Shown one piece after another: positions 20,234 to 31,084 of a DNA stretch of 64,000 nucleotides. Position 1 is the stretch's first letter, and every line of letters starts with the position of its first letter. Where the stretch lies: the NCBI GenBank assembly GCA_030734395.1, contig JAUZTG010000016.1, positions 1,736,001 to 1,800,000 on the forward strand. Reading direction: 5' to 3'. Below the pieces are notes generated by a model. It had not been told where the DNA came from and ran no database searches. It worked only from the letters and a program-made list of their open reading frames with translations. The translations under genes were made by a program, and so were the position numbers. This DNA is from Sarocladium kiliense. Taxonomy: Eukaryota; Ascomycota; Sordariomycetes; Hypocreales; Sarocladiaceae.

Positions 20234-21479
20234 GGCTATTGTCTTGACGAGAAAGGATAGGGTTATGCTTGTGGTGCAGCTTGTGGGAGGAAGCTCAGTT
20301 ATATACAAGAGGATAACAGTTTGGAACGTGTCCTCGGAGGAGAGCAGTTAGGTTACGTTATTTAATGCGGTATCGGCATTACGAGGATATCATGGCAATC
20401 CATACCGAGCCCCTCCTCGCTGCCCCTCCTCTGCATATCTAACGCCCTCCATTTTGGGGATGATGTCGTGGAACTAGAACAATCTCAAGCCCACAATTGA
20501 GGGGGGGTTGCATTTTAAGCTTCTAGCTCACGCGCCTTCTCAGTCCTCTGCACTACATCAAATTGACAGAGAACTGATCCGGGCTCTGGTGTCTGTCTGA
20601 GACGGCGTTCGATCAGCATCGCGTGCATTGTTGAATTGTGAGACTGCCAACTGTGATTTGCCTGAATAGGAAGTCCTTTGGGGCAGCCGAAGTCGGCGTC
20701 ATGAGAGTGCGCTTAGACACGGCGATTCGAGTTGGAGACGCACGCCATGTCCGTCAAAGGGCGCGCCGCAGTGCAACAAGGCGCAAGATCACGAGCTTTG
20801 ATACACGTAGAATGCAACTCAGATGTCATTTTCAGGGCGCGAGAAGGTGTTGGAACACTGCAGAAACTGAGGGAACGAGGACAACGACCAGCTCAGAGCC
20901 CTCTCTTAAGCGGCGTTCGGTTGTGGCTAGAACGAAGGACGGGAGGTAGATGTGTATAGAGAAACATGAAGAAGACGAGCGCGAGAATTTCAAAGGGGGA
21001 TCCCATTACAGACGTTGCCGAGAGCTAGTTGGTCTGTCTTGTGGTGGAGGCGTAGATCGATTGCTTGATGGGTTCTGAGGCAGCGTGCCTGCAAATCATG
21101 GAGACTTATCAGAACCCCGTTTAAAACCAACGGTCAAAGTCAAGGATTTGATCCTAATGTAGCCAAATCGAATCCTCTCGATCTATGTGGTCTGTCCAAC
21201 GCCACTTCCCTGGTCCCTTGCATTTGGTGGCAAAAGCCAAGTTTCCTTCGCGATCGAGCTGCGCAATTGAGAACCACTAGGTTTTCACTATCATCGACGG
21301 CTAGAATCCCATGGACATTAGATCTTTGGCAGAAAGTGCGTGGGCACGCTACATAAGCTCAACTGTGTAAGTGTCTTTCACGGGATTGGAGTGCAGTCAT
21401 GCGCTGAGTTCGCTCTATTTGTATTATGTAAAGTTCATTTATAGTCGTACAAGCGCGTCAAAGCCGTCCAGATTCATAT
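20234..21479. other. Intergenic, no supported gene
   Basis: About 1.2 kb between the HAD gene promoter and the bZIP 3' end. The frames at 20638-20959 are Arg-rich, overlap each other and lack domain features. Confidence 0.55.
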
Positions 21480-22854
21480 TCATAGACAGCCACCAATGAG
21501 ACATAAGAGCTTTTCATTCGGAATCCGTCCAGCAAAGTTCGTCAACAGAACACTGGCAAGCGCAATGTTCGATCGATCTGTCTGCCATGCAGCACCGCCG
21601 TCTGCACCCATCGCCTGCGCGAAGGCCCACGAGTGAGGCAGCTGTAACTGTTTAGCCAAAGTTCAGAAATCTTGTGACAGGAAAAGTACTTACGTCTTCT
21701 TGGATGGTTTGCTTCATTTGCATCAGAGTGTGGTTGCTGTAAAGCCGGTTCTCGTCACAACAGTCAACTAGCGGCGCGACCTTTGCGATAAGGTCATGTC
21801 TTGCAGAGCTGCTCTCAGCCCTGATGACAGACTCGGTCATCTTCAAAACCTCGTCTTGGAAGCCTACTTCGTCCCATGCCGAGCAGTCGTTGACAGCCTG
21901 GGGTGCGGTGTCAAGAACCTGCGACTGATCTGTGCAGGTTGGTGAAGGGTCGAATCCTTGACTGGGGTCGACGAGAGATGACGTGGGAAGCTGAGCGAGC
22001 GGCGCAGTGAAGAAAGAGACTGCTCCCGCAGGATCAGCGAGTGTCGCGCTGGGCTCGTGGGGTTGTGGCGAAGCGATGCTGGGTGTTCCAGTGCTCGTCG
22101 GGGCGAGGGAGTGTGCGCCGGTGACTTGGGGAATTGCACTCAGGTCTTCCAGCACTATATGGGATGTCAACCAATTGATCATAGTTCGTGAAGGTGGCAA
22201 AGGTGGCTTACATGGAAGCGCTGAGAGGTCTGTGTATTGGGCGTTCAAGTTGGGAGGGCCTAGGTGATCAATCAGCAACAAGTTGGAAGATTTTCAAGCG
22301 CATGAACTTACAAGGAATCGCGTCAGGTGTGATGGCACTTGAGCAATCCGAATGCGACGGCGGGGACAGCAGTCCATAGTTGGGAGGAAGCGAGTGTGAT
22401 CGTGACTCTGTGCCGAGCGGCGCTCCAGCAGGTACTTGCGCTGCCCACTCTTGGGTCTCAACCTTGATAGGCTGGTAGAGTAGGTTGGTGTCGAGTCGCG
22501 GAAGCGCTCGATTGAGGTCGTTGGGGTTTGGTGATGGGAATGTGTGTTGTGGGAGACCTTCGACTGAAGGCTCACCTGTGGCGGCCCTGCCGCTTTGTGT
22601 GGATGGTTGGGTTCCCTCGTGCTGTTCGAGTCGAGCCTGCAACTCGCCGAGGCGTGCCTTCATCCGATGACCTATGGTTTACGTGTTAGTCTGGGATAGC
22701 TCATTGACAGACATGGACTGTGGCGCGACTTACGATAAGTCCTCTGGGCGACCCTGTTCTGAATCCTCTTCTTCTCTCTAGGGTCCTTCACCCGAGTCCA
22801 GTCATCCTCGGGCTTCAGAGGCTTCGAAACACTAGGTCGTGCGTGGGAAGGCAT
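21480..22854 (-). CDS. bZIP transcription factor
   Basis: Five exons (22734-22854, 22312-22671, 22212-22259, 21694-22154, 21480-21647) encode 385 aa. The first exon carries the basic region WTRVKDPREKKRIQNRVAQ followed by RTYR, split by an intron after the Tyr codon; the next exon continues with a short zipper (HRMKARLGELQARLEQHE). The central part is Pro/Ser/Thr-rich and probably an activation region. The C-terminus from about residue 280 is a more ordered helical region, ending in the last exon with LQLPHSWAFAQAMGADGG and a terminal GGCL. This last exon is missed if the 46-nt intron at 21648-21693 is ignored. The basic region is of the fungal AP-1-like group. Target genes are unknown. It stands alone and is not next to an obvious cluster. 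Confidence 0.85.
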
Positions 22855-25188
22855 AGTGAAGATAGATAGATGGATAGATGTCTAGTGGAAGAGCCAGCTC
22901 TTCGTAGTCAGAAATGAATGCAATGAAAGAATGGGGAAATTAAAGGAAGGAAAGACAATGTGGGAATTTTGCGCTCAAGGGGATCGAGGAACGAGAATTG
23001 CGAGAAGGATGAGCCGTGTATATGTATGTGCGCCCGGCTGGGCTGGGGAACCTGATGATCACGAATCTTGAGCTCTCTGAGGGTCTATGATCTACACAGG
23101 CGATGCCTCAATTGTTCAACATGCAGACTTGATGGATACGATGCCTAGAACCAGTTCCTGCTTCGGCGTCGTGATTCGAGGAGGAGGATGGCCACCACAT
23201 GCATGCAAGGTGCTCACCGCGGATGGAGATGCGCTTCGTATGCCTGCAACCTCTTCCCTCGCAGACTTTCACTTACTTCTCAAAAGAGATAAGCGATGAC
23301 GCAGGGTCGAGGCCCTCAGGGTACAGCTGAGGCTGCGCGTGGTTGCATCCAGGGACGCCACGTGCGCTGTGAGTGGGCAGCTCTCCCAGAACCTTCACCG
23401 TCGTGTAAGTGGATGATCGTCAGCCCGAAGGAAGGGATGTAACCCTGCTGGTGATGTATGACGCTGCACCTCATGGAATGGCGATGAGCCGACGTCGCCG
23501 ATGATGTAAAGTAGAGTCTGCTGGCCGGGGACTGCCAGGCAAGGGCTCACAAGGCTGATATTGCGCATCTTTAAGAGGAAACATCTGATCGATTCTTTTC
23601 GAAACAACTATCTGATCTGTTTCGCGATCTATCGGGCCTCCCAGAGCCAGGGTTGCAACGCCGCATCCCAACGGCCTCGAATGGGCCCAGAGTCCCTCCC
23701 TCCATGACGGATTCGCCACAATGACTTTGAAACCAGCGAAGACCTCGTTTCAAGTCTCAAAATAGTTAATTAAGCCTGCTGATCTTTAAAAAGCTGAAAC
23801 AAAGCAGCTGCAAGGCGAGAGTCTACGTGCTGCGTGCTGCGTGCTGCGCTGGTCGTGGGGTCTGTTTGTGATCGTCATCAACGAAGGATGACGTCTCCGC
23901 CGCCACCCAAAGGCGAAGCTGTGCCGCTCACGCTGACCATGCACCAAGAATCCTTCGTAAACAAGGTGCTCAAGTGATGCCCACGGTGCCAGGAATTCTT
24001 TTTATTTCCGTGTGCTTCGGTTCATTTACTCCGTTTACTTACGCACAGGTCCATGAGGCGGATAGTATGTGTGTTGTGGTGGATGTCATAGCTGCGTTGC
24101 GTGCTATGCAGGACAACCAAGCCTCATTGCCGAGGTAAACAGTGATTTGTAAATGGTGTAAATTACTTTGTTACTGATGGAAATCTCACCTGGAAGATCG
24201 AGCTTTTAGTAAAATTTGGCCACTCTGTTGATAGACTATGTGCAGTCAGTCCTGGATGCGTAGGTTTAACTGTGTATAGACTAAAGCAAGGTAGACGGAC
24301 AGTTGAACCTCATCTTCAGAGAGAGGTCGAAGTCTTTGCCGCCTTCTTTACTTTCAAGTAGATTATGATTTGATTTGAGAATTTCTGTAAACAATGTGAA
24401 AAGCTTACTCGTCAGCATGCTGCACGGGCCTTGCTGGGGTTGCGACTTCTTCTTCACCACTTCGCTACTACGTCCATCGCTTGCCGGAAGAGCCAAATGC
24501 AAAGCCACGGTTTCCCCCAGCAACTGGAAAACTAGACAAAGCGTTTCTCTGAATAGTCCGAAGATTTGCAAGACGCAAACATCAGAGGCAAACAACTGCA
24601 TGGAGTTTGAGTGGAACAATTTGCGACCGACAACAGCTCACTTGACCTGTACGGAGGCATAGCGATGATCTTCAAGTAGCACGGTATAGCTCAATTCTTC
24701 ACCCCACCGTCTGTGCTTGCTGTCCAGAGGGCTGTTATGAACCTTGTCGTTGATCATTTACTCAACTCAGTACGAGGGGTACGGGCTGCGTGCGTGTCTT
24801 CTCATAGCGTCTAAATAACACGTCCCTCTAAGACTGTGCAGTATGCCGAAGCAGGATTAAACTACACAAATAATCTGGAGTTCCGCCGGAAAGCTGTCGG
24901 TGCGATTGCAGCATCTTCGGTCCCGACAATTGAGTACCCGGCCAAAGCTGTGGAACAGTGACGATCCTCGCATACACCAGTCTGCGCACACCCTCAACCA
25001 GCGGACGAAACCCGCAATTCCCTCGAGGCATAAGCTTCATCGGCTTGCACTCACAGCCTTTGTATAGGTCGACCGATTATCTGATTATCTGAACGGGCCC
25101 GCAGATAGAACCCTGTCCTATTCATCCCTCGTTGCACTCAGTCCTGGTCTATGTTTCCCAGGGCAAAAGCAATACCCACACGCCTGAC
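22855..25188. other. Intergenic, no supported gene
   Basis: About 2.3 kb. It contains a small 7-bp tandem repeat at 23826 and only short competing frames. Frames at 24281-24662 oppose each other on both strands, with no family features. Confidence 0.5.
23826..23846. repeat. Three tandem copies of CGTGCTG
   Basis: Perfect 7-bp unit repeated three times. Read directly. Confidence 0.9.
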
Positions 25189-26080
25189 CTATATGTCATT
25201 TCTACCCTTGAATGTATCCGATGGCGGAGGGATTAAGTTCGCCGTGACCATGCAATCGAATCCAATCCAGTAACCCTCTCCAAGAGCCAGGCTCTCATTG
25301 AAGCCCACTGACCGGATCTTGTCAAGAGACGAAGCCCTATCTCTGCAGAGAAGAGAGTAACCGGCGATGAGGGTGAACACCCAAGTCTCTTTCGGAATCT
25401 CACGCTTGCGAAGGCCATACTCGGTGCACATGCCCTCGTAGTCATCCCGGTGCTCTTCCCACCATTTATCTTCTGGAAAGGTAGTTTTGGAGCCCTCATC
25501 CGGGGGCGTGCCCTTCAGGCCAAAATAACTGACCATGGCTGGCCAGCGGTCAATCCATGACGTTGGAGTTGAGTAATCCGCAGTATTGAATGCCTCTCCT
25601 GCGGCCTTTTCTGGCTGGGTAACGGAGAGGTAGATCTCAGACTTGGCGATAATGTCCTGAGAGGAATCGGTGTTCGTGTGAGTATAGTTGGCTGATGTCC
25701 CGATAAACTTAATCTCGGCTCCCTCTCCATGTACATATCTCCAGAGTGACAGGAAGAGTGCGATTGGCTCCAGGAACGTCATGCCGGTCGTACCGGGACC
25801 GAAACCGACGATTGCGTCAGAGCGAACCTCGCACCAATTCCATGACTTGCCCTTCTGCGCTTCTTTAAGGAAATCAACTTGTCCGTAATAGAAGATCTCG
25901 TCGCCCCATGGTGTCAATTACATCACCGATGAGTGGAACTCACGTTAGATCCAGTCTGTAGAGTAATGGACTTCAGCCGAGGACAGAGGTTGTCGGTAGC
26001 GTAGACGGCATTGCTCGTCATGGGCACATTGATGTTGATTTAAGTCCGTATGGTAGAGGAACAAAACGAATTCAGCATGC
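25189..26080 (-). pseudogene. Decayed PRISE-type (progesterone 5-beta-reductase-like) SDR
   Basis: An intact frame at 25189-25917 (242 codons) encodes the C-terminal two thirds of a PRISE-like reductase: EIFYYGQVDFL, SWNWCEVRSDAIVGFGPG, FNTADYSTPTSWIDRWP and a C-terminal YWIGFDCM. It starts without an ATG or the N-terminal Rossmann motif. Upstream on the same strand, 25930-26035 reads MTSNAVYATDNLCPRLKSI then LQTGSN, which is the expected preceding segment. Before that, FVLFLYHTD appears in another frame near 26045-26080. An in-frame stop and about 15 missing residues separate the first two blocks. Because conserved blocks are in order but broken by a frameshift, a stop and loss of the NAD(P)-binding N-terminus, I call this a pseudogene. 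Confidence 0.72.
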
Positions 26081-26260
26081 TCTCAGAGTAAACAATTCTT
26101 TCAGTAAAATTTCATAATGAAATCAAAGCTAGGGATATCAGCAGTATCTAGACTTGCAAAGAACGCTCATACAAGAAATTCACAACCCAATGTTCCACCA
26201 CATTATCAAGAAATCGACAGGGTCAAATCACGGGCTTACTCCGTCTATGTCTTGGATGGC

Positions 26261-29200
26261 TCAAGGTCGCATCAACCACAATGCAGTCCTCCACCAAGTC
26301 TTCTTCTTCTTCGGGCGCGACGAGTATCCTTCTTCAGCCACATCATGCTTACCAACAATGTTCAAGAACACCTCGTTCAAGGTCGTTGGCGTCACACTGT
26401 GGTGAGATATGCCCAGGTGCTCTTTGTTGTCCTCAAGCATCACAACAAGCTGACCGATTGCACTGCCAGTACCGCCAGAGCGAGCTGGGACGGCGGATGC
26501 TGGGATGGAAAAGCGCATCTGGCCATGGAAGGTGTCGCTTTGGACCTCAGCACCAGGTAGGGCGTCTGTAATCCACGCACGCATTTGGTCCATCTCTTCA
26601 GGGGTAGAGTGTGGTGCAGTCTTGCTCACAAGGTGGACGTGTAGTGTATCACCGAAGCGCTGTCGCAGATGATCGACAGAGCCAACGGCTAGCATTCTTT
26701 GGGCGATGATGCCGGCGCGACTAGCAAGCGCGTCTGCCTCCTCCATGCTGTGGGTTGTGAGCAGAATGGATCGGCCGGGGATAAGGGTATCCAAGGTTCG
26801 CCACATAATACGCTTTGCAGCCGCATCAAGGCCAGACGATGGCTCATCCAGCAAGATGACGGATGGATTACCAGTCAATGCAATTCCGAGAGACAGCTTA
26901 CGCTTGTTGCCGCCAGACAGATGTCCAGCCATGGTGTTCGGGAACTGCTCAAGTCCAACAGCACGAATGACAGCGTCCACCTGATGGTTCACGTCGGAGA
27001 TGCCGCGGATGCGAGCATAGTGACGAAGGTGCTCAACGACTGTCATGTTGTCGATAGCATCAAACTGGGGGCAGACACCAAGGTTTGCGCGCGCAGCAGC
27101 TCGCTGTGTGCTAACAGGGATGCCTTCGACGAAGACATCGCCGCCATTTTTGCTGGGCTGGATGTCGCCACGAATGAGAGAGATCGTGGTGGACTTTCCG
27201 GCACCGTTAGGGCCAAGCAGGGCAAATACCTCGCTGTGTTCGATGCCGAAGGTAACGTTGTCCACAGCAGTGAAGTCACCAAATTCCTTGATCAAATGCT
27301 CGACTCGCAGGCCATCGCGATTCTTCGGGTCGGTGACTCGAGTTAATTCGTTCTGAATCTCTTGGTCCGACTCCGTGATGGTAGTATCGGATCCACGAGG
27401 CTCATCCGGAGCATTGGTCGTCGCTTTCTTCTTCCTGCTGAAGAGACCAGCGAAAGGCATGCGACGGCCACTGTCGTACCAAAGCAGAACAGAGAAGAGA
27501 AGCACGGCTTGTACGGTGAGGTAAAGGATGGGGCCTCCAAATGCAGCCATCGCACCAGGATAGCTGCGAAGACTGAAACCTGAACAGCTAGTAGAGTAAG
27601 CGTTCAAAGCGACAAACATAGCTCTGACTAAGGAGGCGACAGGGAAGAAGGCTGCGATGACCCAATGACCGGCAAGGATGTTGAAGTCCGTCTTCTGCTC
27701 GGACGAGAAAGTCAGGATATAGAGGAACGAGATGAAGTAGATCGCGTGGCCAATCACGGAGTAGGCTGTACAAGCGGCATAGGTACCCAGCTGACTGCTT
27801 AAGAACAGCGAGAAGACGTAGGAAAGAAGCAGCGAGGTCAGGCCGTAGAGAATGAAGACGGGGAAGAGGTAGGCTCCCTCGTACCAGATGTCGGAGGAGA
27901 CGTAGAAGATGATCGCAGCGATGATCATGGTGACGAGGACAATGGCGTAGTCGAAGGCCAAATGAGCAACCCACAGAGGGAATGATCGTGCACCGCTTGA
28001 GTACTGCAGTCCGCGGACATTCATCCGGCGTTCGTGGTTGGGGTAAAGACCGAAGAAGGCGGGGAAGAGAGACATGGCGATACCGAAGTAGATCGCAAGC
28101 TGCAAGGCATCTCCAGTCGAGGAAGAGAAAGGGGCTTCGAAGACGTCGTACTTGGCTGCAATAGACACGTTGCTGAGCATGATGTTCATCAGATTCTGCA
28201 CAACAAGGGCCGTGTATACAGAATATTCGTCGGCTCTGTATGCCAGTGTCGCTTCAGAGTCGCTGTTACCGAGCCAGATACCACCAGGCGTGACATTCTT
28301 GCGATTCTCTTCGATGTAGCTCTCGAACCGAGGCAGAGAAGTAACAAGCTCGAAATTATCACCCCCACTGCCACTATCGACGCCTTCTTGCGAAGACAGC
28401 ATTCTGGAGATGACTTCCTGGATACCGGTACTCTCGAAATCGTCGCGAGGACCTGCAACCACTTTCAAACTGTCGAAGACATCGCTGAAGCCATTATTTG
28501 CCGTGTTCTCGCTGCTCTGCTCTCGGGGCGAGCAGCCAGTAGGGGGTTCGTCTGAGACGAGGACCTGAGTACCACCAGCGGCGATGATCGGAATAGCAAA
28601 GGCGATAAGGTATGGGATCCAGTTGTTCTTGAACACGACGATTCTTTTCATGAAGAGAACCTTGACTTGCTGGAAGAAGCCAATGCGGCGACCTGTCAAA
28701 AGGTCGTGAGACTTGCCAGCATCCCGAGTTGGCCGAGTCTTCTCGCCTCCAGTCCTCAGGTCACCCTCACTCTTGACTTCTTCAGCCACTTGCAGGAAGA
28801 CATCCTCGATGGTTGGACCTGAGAGTCTGTACTCTATGCCTGTCGCCTCAAGTACCTTGACAACATCGGCAGCCAAGCTGGAGGTTGGGGCGAGATAAAG
28901 AATCGAGCTGTGGGCAATCCTCTGCTCAACACCGTCGATCTCGGGAGGGGACTGGACCTTGTGGGGATCGAGAACATGGATACGGTATCCGGCGCCAAGT
29001 TTGTCTTTGAGTTCAACAGAGGAGCCTTCAGCTCGAAGAGAACCCTTGCTCAAGATGGCGATGTGATCGGCAAGCAGGTCAGCCTCGTCAAGGAAGTGCG
29101 TCGTCAGAATGATGGTTCGTGATCCACGCTCCGCCAGGAGAATGTCCCAGATCTTGCGACGGGACAGAGGATCGATACCAGAGGAGACTTCGTCAACACA

Positions 29201-31084
29201 ACAGACAGCGCTGTCACCCGTCAACATGAGGGCAAGTTGGAGCTTGCGCTTTTGGCCACCAGAGAGCTTGCCAGCCTTGGCCTTGTATTTGGACTCGAGA
29301 CCAACGGCCTTGGCCAACTCCTTATTTTGTGTCAATGTTGCCTTCTTGTGGGGAGACTTCAGTTTGTTAAAGATGCGGATATTTTCCTCCACGCTGAGAT
29401 CGTCCCAGATGACGTTCTGCTGTGGCGCATATCCGAGACCGCCAGTGGCATCGATGCTGATGTTGCCTCGGGTGAATCTGCTGATACCAGCGATTGCATC
29501 AAGGGTCGTACTCTTTCCACTGCCGTTGGCTCCGAGAAGGGCCAAGATCTCGCCACGCTTGGCTGTGAGATTTAGGTTATCAACAGCGACGGTAGCAGGG
29601 CGTGGGCGTGAGACGAAGGAGAAGAGCCGACGGAAGAGGCTTGGGCGGTAGATCTGAGTAAGACCCTCAATTTCCAGGGTGTTGACAGGTGCAGTCCGGC
29701 CAGCGCCTCCATGGAAGACCTGACGATGCTCTGATGAAACACCATGGATCACACGCTCGAGGAAGCCCGCGATGATAGGATACACCAGAGCCTGGATGAT
29801 GAACATGATCAGGAAGAAGATTCCAGGGACGTCATAGTTGGCTCCAGGAGGAGACTTGAGGAGATTGGCTGCATGTCCGTCGGCCTCGAATCGTGCAATG
29901 GAGTGGACGAAGAAGACGAAGCATGAGGGCGTGAAGAGAATGCTCAGGATAACGACGACGGGCGTTCCTGGGTTCGGAAGTGCCTGGGCCAGCACACCGA
30001 AAAGGAGGTAGACGATCGAGTTGACAGCACCGGAGAGCTGAGCTCGCTTGAAACAGGTGGCGCCCATCAATGACATAGATGTCAGAGCGATGCCGCCGAG
30101 GATGAAGCCGATGATGGGAATGATCACGTTCGTCTCTTTCCAGATAATGGCACCAGCGACAGCACCACAGGCGATCCAACCTATCGCGTATACGATGCTG
30201 AAGGACAGAACGAAGGAGAGCATTCGAATCAGCTGAGGCTCCCAGTCATACTTGGTCAGGATCATGGCGTCGATCAGCTGGGACATGCCCCTTTCACGCT
30301 CCGTTGCGAGCATTCCTGGAAGATGATACGCCACACCGACGAGGCCGACGAAGAATGCCACGCCGAGGAAGTCGATGAAGGTCTTTTGGTAGTCGCGTCT
30401 CTGCTTGTCCTCACGTTCGTCCTCGGTCAAATCTGTGTAAGCGTATTCGTTGACGCGAGGCAGATCGTTGTTACTGCCGGAGCTGGAGCCATTGGTCTTC
30501 TGGATGGCATTGTCGATCGCGCGCTGGAAAGGCAGGACGTAAATCTGAGCGTCGTTGTTGTCGTCCTTGTACCCGAACTCCCGACCGAGAGCAGCGTCTG
30601 AGCGGATAGTATAGTTCCATCCATTACCACTGCCCTCGTCCGGCGAAGAATGAAAGATCACGGCGCCGTAGCAGCCTGACGTGCCGCGAATGGAACTGCG
30701 ACAGACGTAGCCAATATCATCCTCGCTTTCAACTGTCCTTGCGTTCTTCCCAGCATCCTTGACCGTACTAGAGAGATCGCTGATGACTCTGTCGATATCG
30801 CCATCAGTGTGCCCACTATTGACGAACAAGACCGTATTGCGACCAGAGCTGGCAGCGTTCAAGGCGTCTGACAAGGATCGAATGGGTCGAGGCTCTGCGA
30901 TACCGAACTCGGATTGAGGTTGGTTGAGGCGCATACCAACGCCGAGATAGATGGCGACGAGGATCGGGAGAAGAAAGGCTGTGTAGAAGGTCGATCGCGT
31001 CTGGTGGAAGAGTGCGATCTTGATCGTCTTTGCAGCCAATGTCCAGACCTGCTGGAACAGGGCTGAACGCCGCCTGGGCGCCAT
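26261..31084 (-). CDS. ABC transporter, subfamily A (full-size, two NBDs)
   Basis: Single exon, 1607 aa from the ATG at 31084; upstream in-frame sequence has no other ATG. Architecture is (TMD-NBD)x2. TMD1 begins near residue 36 (FYTAFLLPILVAIYLGVGM), is followed by a large extracellular loop, then further helices. NBD1 has Walker A LLGANGSGKSTT, signature LSGGQKRKLQLAL and Walker B VCCVDEVSSGID. TMD2 again has a long extracellular loop. NBD2 has Walker A LLGPNGAGKSTT, signature LSGGNKRKLSLGI and Walker B VILLDEPSSGLD. Both Walker B glutamates are present, so both sites look competent. The large loops and ABCA-type NBD sequences separate it from drug pumps of the B, C and G families. ABCA proteins mostly move lipids; the substrate here is unknown. 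Confidence 0.93.
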   Translation of the reverse strand: MAPRRRSALFQQVWTLAAKTIKIALFHQTRSTFYTAFLLPILVAIYLGVGMRLNQPQSEFGIAEPRPIRSLSDALNAASSGRNTVLFVNSGHTDGDIDRVISDLSSTVKDAGKNARTVESEDDIGYVCRSSIRGTSGCYGAVIFHSSPDEGSGNGWNYTIRSDAALGREFGYKDDNNDAQIYVLPFQRAIDNAIQKTNGSSSGSNNDLPRVNEYAYTDLTEDEREDKQRRDYQKTFIDFLGVAFFVGLVGVAYHLPGMLATERERGMSQLIDAMILTKYDWEPQLIRMLSFVLSFSIVYAIGWIACGAVAGAIIWKETNVIIPIIGFILGGIALTSMSLMGATCFKRAQLSGAVNSIVYLLFGVLAQALPNPGTPVVVILSILFTPSCFVFFVHSIARFEADGHAANLLKSPPGANYDVPGIFFLIMFIIQALVYPIIAGFLERVIHGVSSEHRQVFHGGAGRTAPVNTLEIEGLTQIYRPSLFRRLFSFVSRPRPATVAVDNLNLTAKRGEILALLGANGSGKSTTLDAIAGISRFTRGNISIDATGGLGYAPQQNVIWDDLSVEENIRIFNKLKSPHKKATLTQNKELAKAVGLESKYKAKAGKLSGGQKRKLQLALMLTGDSAVCCVDEVSSGIDPLSRRKIWDILLAERGSRTIILTTHFLDEADLLADHIAILSKGSLRAEGSSVELKDKLGAGYRIHVLDPHKVQSPPEIDGVEQRIAHSSILYLAPTSSLAADVVKVLEATGIEYRLSGPTIEDVFLQVAEEVKSEGDLRTGGEKTRPTRDAGKSHDLLTGRRIGFFQQVKVLFMKRIVVFKNNWIPYLIAFAIPIIAAGGTQVLVSDEPPTGCSPREQSSENTANNGFSDVFDSLKVVAGPRDDFESTGIQEVISRMLSSQEGVDSGSGGDNFELVTSLPRFESYIEENRKNVTPGGIWLGNSDSEATLAYRADEYSVYTALVVQNLMNIMLSNVSIAAKYDVFEAPFSSSTGDALQLAIYFGIAMSLFPAFFGLYPNHERRMNVRGLQYSSGARSFPLWVAHLAFDYAIVLVTMIIAAIIFYVSSDIWYEGAYLFPVFILYGLTSLLLSYVFSLFLSSQLGTYAACTAYSVIGHAIYFISFLYILTFSSEQKTDFNILAGHWVIAAFFPVASLVRAMFVALNAYSTSCSGFSLRSYPGAMAAFGGPILYLTVQAVLLFSVLLWYDSGRRMPFAGLFSRKKKATTNAPDEPRGSDTTITESDQEIQNELTRVTDPKNRDGLRVEHLIKEFGDFTAVDNVTFGIEHSEVFALLGPNGAGKSTTISLIRGDIQPSKNGGDVFVEGIPVSTQRAAARANLGVCPQFDAIDNMTVVEHLRHYARIRGISDVNHQVDAVIRAVGLEQFPNTMAGHLSGGNKRKLSLGIALTGNPSVILLDEPSSGLDAAAKRIMWRTLDTLIPGRSILLTTHSMEEADALASRAGIIAQRMLAVGSVDHLRQRFGDTLHVHLVSKTAPHSTPEEMDQMRAWITDALPGAEVQSDTFHGQMRFSIPASAVPARSGGTGSAIGQLVVMLEDNKEHLGISHHSVTPTTLNEVFLNIVGKHDVAEEGYSSRPKKKKTWWRTALWLMRP

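Noticed and set aside
14804..22854. Possible secondary-metabolite gene cluster (SDR, HAD hydrolase, bZIP).
   Set aside because: There is no polyketide, peptide or terpene synthase, and ilv6 is a housekeeping gene. These look like ordinary dispersed genes.
26699..27356. 215-codon and other plus-strand frames within the ABC transporter.
   Set aside because: Antisense shadows of the nucleotide-binding domain codons.
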